Position numbers and translations under genes: made by a program | The notes under the pieces: generated by a model | Told to the model about the DNA's origin: nothing | Databases searched by the model: none | The model's input: only the letters and a program-made list of their open reading frames with translations | Shown here: positions 34,342 to 37,746 of the stretch, in pieces | How positions within the stretch are numbered: position 1 is the stretch's first letter | How the letters are laid out: each line of letters begins with the position of its first letter | DNA from: Bacillota bacterium | GTDB lineage: Bacteria; Bacillota; Clostridia; Oscillospirales; Oscillospiraceae | DNA: 37,746 nucleotides | Direction: 5' to 3' | Assembly (NCBI GenBank): GCA_029098045.1 | Contig: JAQXNO010000004.1 | Coordinates: 1 to 37,746 of the forward strand

Positions 34342-34370
34342 TTTACAAAACGCCCGCAAGGTGCTATGAT
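34342..34370 (+). promoter_or_regulatory. Promoter for nifJ
   Basis: TTTACA (34342-34347), 17-bp spacer, TATGAT (34365-34370). Confidence 0.6.
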
Positions 34371-34410
34371 GTAGGGGACAAAATTTGCAATACTTTAGGA
34401 GGTATTCATT

Positions 34411-37400
34411 TTGGCTAGAAAATTCAAAACCATGGACGGCAATACTGCTGCCGCCCACGTCAGCTATGCCTTCACTGAGGTCGCTGGCATCTACCCCATC
34501 ACCCCCTCCAGCCCCATGGCCGACAACGTTGACCAGTGGGCCGCTGCTGGCCGCAAGAACATCTTCGGTGACACTGTAAAGGTCGTTGAGATGCAGTCCG
34601 AGGCTGGTGCTGCAGGTACCGTCCACGGCTCCCTGGCCGCCGGTGCCCTGACCACCACATACACTGCCTCTCAGGGTCTTCTGCTGATGATCCCCAATAT
34701 GTACAAGATCGCCGGCGAGCTGCTTCCCTGCGTGTTCCACGTTTCCGCACGTACCGTTGCTGCACAGGCTCTGAACATTTTCGGTGACCATTCCGACGTT
34801 TATGCCTGCCGTCAGACCGGTTTCGCCATGCTGGCCGAGACCAACGTTCAGGAAGTCATGGACCTGGGTGCCGTCGCGCATCTGGCTGCTCTGGAAGGCC
34901 GCGTTCCCTTCATCAACTTCTTCGACGGTTTCCGTACCTCCCACGAAATCCAGAAGATCGCTATCTGGGATTATGAGGACCTGAAGGAAATGACCAACAT
35001 GGATGCTGTGGCTGAGTTCCGCAAGCACTCCCTGAACCCCGAGCGCCCCGCAATGCGCGGCTCTCACGAAAACGACGATATCTTCTTCCAGCACCGTGAG
35101 GCCTGCAACAAGTACTACAACGCGCTTCCCGCCATTGTTGAGAAGTACATGAACAAGGTCAATGAGAAGCTGGGCACCGACTACAAGCTGTTCAACTACT
35201 ACGGTGCTGCTGATGCTGACCGCGTCATCGTGGCGATGGGCTCTGTCAATGACGTCATCGAAGAAGTCATCGACTATCTGAACGCCCATGGCCAGAAGGT
35301 TGGTCTGGTCAAGGTTCGTCTGTTCCGTCCCTGGAGCTCCGAGCACCTGCTGGCAGCCATCCCCGCTTCCGTCAAGAAGATCGCTGTTCTGGACCGTACC
35401 AAGGAGCCCGGCTCTCAGGGCGAGCCTCTGTATCAGGATGTTGTGATGGCTCTGGCCAAGGCCGGCAAGTCCGACATCAAGGTCATCGGCGGCCGTTATG
35501 GTCTGGGTTCCAAGGACACTACCCCCGCTTCCTTCTTCGCCGTTTACGAGGAGCTGGCTAAGGACGATGTCAAGGAAGAGTTCACTCTGGGTATCGTTGA
35601 CGATGTAACCAACCTGTCCCTGGATGAGAAGGTTTCCCCCAACACCGCAGCGGAAGGCACCATCGAGTGCAAGTTCTGGGGTCTGGGCGGCGACGGCACT
35701 GTTGGTGCAAACAAGAACTCCATCAAGATCATCGGCGACCATACCGATAAGTACGTACAGGCCTACTTCCAGTACGACTCCAAGAAGACCGGCGGCGTCA
35801 CCGTTTCTCACCTGCGTTTTGGCGACAAGCCCATCAAGTCCCCCTACTACATCAACAAGGCTGACTTTGTGGCTTGCCACAACCCCTCCTACATCACCAA
35901 GGGCTTTAAGATTGTTCAGGACGTCAAGCCCGGCGGCGTGTTCCTGATCAACTGCCAGTGGACGCTGGAAGAGCTGGAGCACCATCTGGATGCCGCTTCC
36001 AAGCGTTACATCGCTGAGAACAACATTCAGCTGTATACCATCAACGCCATCGACCTGGCGATCAAGGTTGGCATGGGCAAGCGCACCAACACCATCCTGC
36101 AGTCTGCATTCTTCTCTCTGGCAAAGGTTATGCCTGCTGAGGAAGCAATCAAGTACATGAAGGATGCCGCTGAAAAGTCCTACGCCAAGAAGGGCATGGA
36201 CGTTGTCGAGTGCAACTGGAAGGCCATCGACGCAGGTGCAACCGCTTATGCTAAGGTCGACGTTCCCGCTGCATGGGCAACCGCTGAGGATCACAAGGTT
36301 GAAGCTGCTCTGGAAGGCCCCGCAGCTACCGTTGCTGTTGCAAAGAACATCCTGTCCCCCATCGGCAAGATGGACGGCTACAGCCTGCCCGTCTCCGTTT
36401 TCAACGGCATGGAAGACGGCCAGTTCCCCCTGGGTGTTTCCGCCTACGAAAAGCGCGGCGTTGCCGTTACCGTTCCCCACTGGGATGAGACCAAGTGCAT
36501 TCAGTGCAACAACTGTGCATATGTCTGCCCCCATGCTACCATCCGTCCCTACGCGCTGACCGAGGCTGAAGTGGCTGCCGCTCCCGCCGGCACCCGCGTT
36601 GTCCCCGTCAAGGCCGGAAAGGGCAAGGGCGTGTACTCCTTCGCTCTGTCTGTTTCTCCTCTGGACTGCATGGGCTGTGGTGTCTGTGTCGGCGTCTGCC
36701 CCACCAAGGCCATCGCCATGGTTCCCCAGGAGCAGGAGCTGCCCGAGCAGGATGTCTGGAACTACATGGTTTCCAAGGTCTCCCGCAAGAGCGAGATGGA
36801 AGACAACACCGTCAAGGGTTCTCAGTTCCGCAAGCCTCTGCTGGAGTTCTCCGGCTCCTGTGCCGGCTGCGCTGAAACTTCCTACGCGCGTCTGGTAACC
36901 CAGCTGTTCGGCGACCGTATGTACATCTCCAATGCTACCGGTTGTTCCTCCATCTGGGGCGGCCCCGCTGCTACCTCTCCCTACTGCGTCAACGAGAACG
37001 GCCACGGCCCCGCCTGGGCAAACTCCCTGTTCGAGGACAACGCAGAGCATGGTTTGGGTATGTGGACCGCACAGTCCGTCATCCGTGAGTCTCTGGCCGC
37101 AAAGGTCCGCAAGGTTATGGAGACCACCACTTGCGATGAGCGCAAAGCTGTCTGTGAGAACTGGCTGAATACCTACAACGATGGTGAAGCCAACAAGGCT
37201 GCTACCAAGGCTCTGATTGAGAATCTGGAAGCAAAGGTCTGCTGCGATACCGTCGCTGACATCCTGTCCAAGAAGGAATATCTGTCCAAGAAGTCCGTGT
37301 GGATCTTCGGTGGTGACGGCTGGGCATACGACATCGGCTTCGGCGGTGTGGACCATGTTCTGGCTTCCAACAAGGACGTCAACATCTTCGTCTTTGATAC

Positions 37401-37746
37401 CGAAGTTTACTCCAACACCGGCGGCCAGGCTTCCAAGGCTTCCAACATCGGTCAGGTTGCTCAGTTCGCTGCCTCCGGCAAGGAAACCAAGAAGAAGTCT
37501 CTTGCGGAGATCGCAATGAGCTATGGCTATGTCTATGTTGCTCAGATCGCCATGGGCGCCAATCAGGCTCAGACCATCAAGGCTATCTGCGAGGCTGAAG
37601 CTTACAATGGTCCTTCCCTGATCATTGGCTACGCTCCCTGTGAGATGCACTCCATCAAGGGTGGCATGATGAACTGCCAGTCCGAGATGAAGAAGGCTGT
37701 TGACTGCGGTTACTGGAATCTGTTCCGCTTCGATCCCTCCAAGGAG
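34411..37746 (+). CDS. nifJ: Pyruvate:ferredoxin (flavodoxin) oxidoreductase, 3' end beyond window
   Basis: Open frame to the window end (1112 codons) from TTG after AGGAGG; PITPSSPMAD, EMQSEAGAAGTVHGSLAAGALTTTYTASQGLLLM, two ferredoxin clusters (CIQCNNCAYVCPH, CMGCGVCVGVCP), CAGCAETSYARL, GGDGWAYDIGFGGVDHVL, DTEVYSNTGGQASK. Confidence 0.96.
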   Translation, partial: MARKFKTMDGNTAAAHVSYAFTEVAGIYPITPSSPMADNVDQWAAAGRKNIFGDTVKVVEMQSEAGAAGTVHGSLAAGALTTTYTASQGLLLMIPNMYKIAGELLPCVFHVSARTVAAQALNIFGDHSDVYACRQTGFAMLAETNVQEVMDLGAVAHLAALEGRVPFINFFDGFRTSHEIQKIAIWDYEDLKEMTNMDAVAEFRKHSLNPERPAMRGSHENDDIFFQHREACNKYYNALPAIVEKYMNKVNEKLGTDYKLFNYYGAADADRVIVAMGSVNDVIEEVIDYLNAHGQKVGLVKVRLFRPWSSEHLLAAIPASVKKIAVLDRTKEPGSQGEPLYQDVVMALAKAGKSDIKVIGGRYGLGSKDTTPASFFAVYEELAKDDVKEEFTLGIVDDVTNLSLDEKVSPNTAAEGTIECKFWGLGGDGTVGANKNSIKIIGDHTDKYVQAYFQYDSKKTGGVTVSHLRFGDKPIKSPYYINKADFVACHNPSYITKGFKIVQDVKPGGVFLINCQWTLEELEHHLDAASKRYIAENNIQLYTINAIDLAIKVGMGKRTNTILQSAFFSLAKVMPAEEAIKYMKDAAEKSYAKKGMDVVECNWKAIDAGATAYAKVDVPAAWATAEDHKVEAALEGPAATVAVAKNILSPIGKMDGYSLPVSVFNGMEDGQFPLGVSAYEKRGVAVTVPHWDETKCIQCNNCAYVCPHATIRPYALTEAEVAAAPAGTRVVPVKAGKGKGVYSFALSVSPLDCMGCGVCVGVCPTKAIAMVPQEQELPEQDVWNYMVSKVSRKSEMEDNTVKGSQFRKPLLEFSGSCAGCAETSYARLVTQLFGDRMYISNATGCSSIWGGPAATSPYCVNENGHGPAWANSLFEDNAEHGLGMWTAQSVIRESLAAKVRKVMETTTCDERKAVCENWLNTYNDGEANKAATKALIENLEAKVCCDTVADILSKKEYLSKKSVWIFGGDGWAYDIGFGGVDHVLASNKDVNIFVFDTEVYSNTGGQASKASNIGQVAQFAASGKETKKKSLAEIAMSYGYVYVAQIAMGANQAQTIKAICEAEAYNGPSLIIGYAPCEMHSIKGGMMNCQSEMKKAVDCGYWNLFRFDPSKE

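Noticed and set aside
34201-37650. 1149-aa minus-strand ORF (MHLTGSVANDQGRT...)
   Set aside because: It is exactly antisense to nifJ, whose + frame has unmistakable PFOR motifs. The stop-free antisense frame is explained by strong codon bias in a highly expressed gene; the translation is low-complexity G/V/L/D-rich with no recognisable domain.

Overview
The window looks like an ordinary chromosomal segment of an anaerobic Firmicute (Clostridia, probably Oscillospiraceae-like; the taxonomy is inferred from gene content and order). It has about 30 protein genes and no rRNA, tRNA, CRISPR, phage or transposase genes that I could support. The backbone is the conserved minus-strand cluster pyrH-frr-uppS-cdsA-dxr-rseP-ispG-polC plus a PPC/DUF296 gene. 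Other recognisable genes are dut, nrdG, a YugP-type metallopeptidase, an AbrB / aluminium-resistance-type lyase / DMT exporter operon, pncB, a uridine phosphorylase, glnS, PAP2 and acyltransferase genes, an Fe-S aldo/keto reductase, tex, a membrane-anchored LRR protein, cinA, thiI, a GGDEF protein, a comM/YifB AAA ATPase, and the start of nifJ (PFOR, TTG start, truncated by the window end and missing from the ORF track). The most interesting signals are not large ORFs: (i) a 48-aa ORF absent from the track (29394..29540) that carries the Na+-decarboxylase beta-subunit signature 'IGxIGxADGPTAIFIT' fused to one TM helix, directly behind the LRR gene; (ii) two non-coding foldback elements (1..~149 and 29603..29764) that share the apical hairpin ATACT(G/C)TATGTAT and both end at the stop codon of a minus-strand gene; (iii) a cluster of consecutive hairpins at 7747..7963; (iv) economical overlaps, including a promoter -35 box in a terminator loop and stop codons in terminator loops. 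No single dramatic new multi-gene system is evident.
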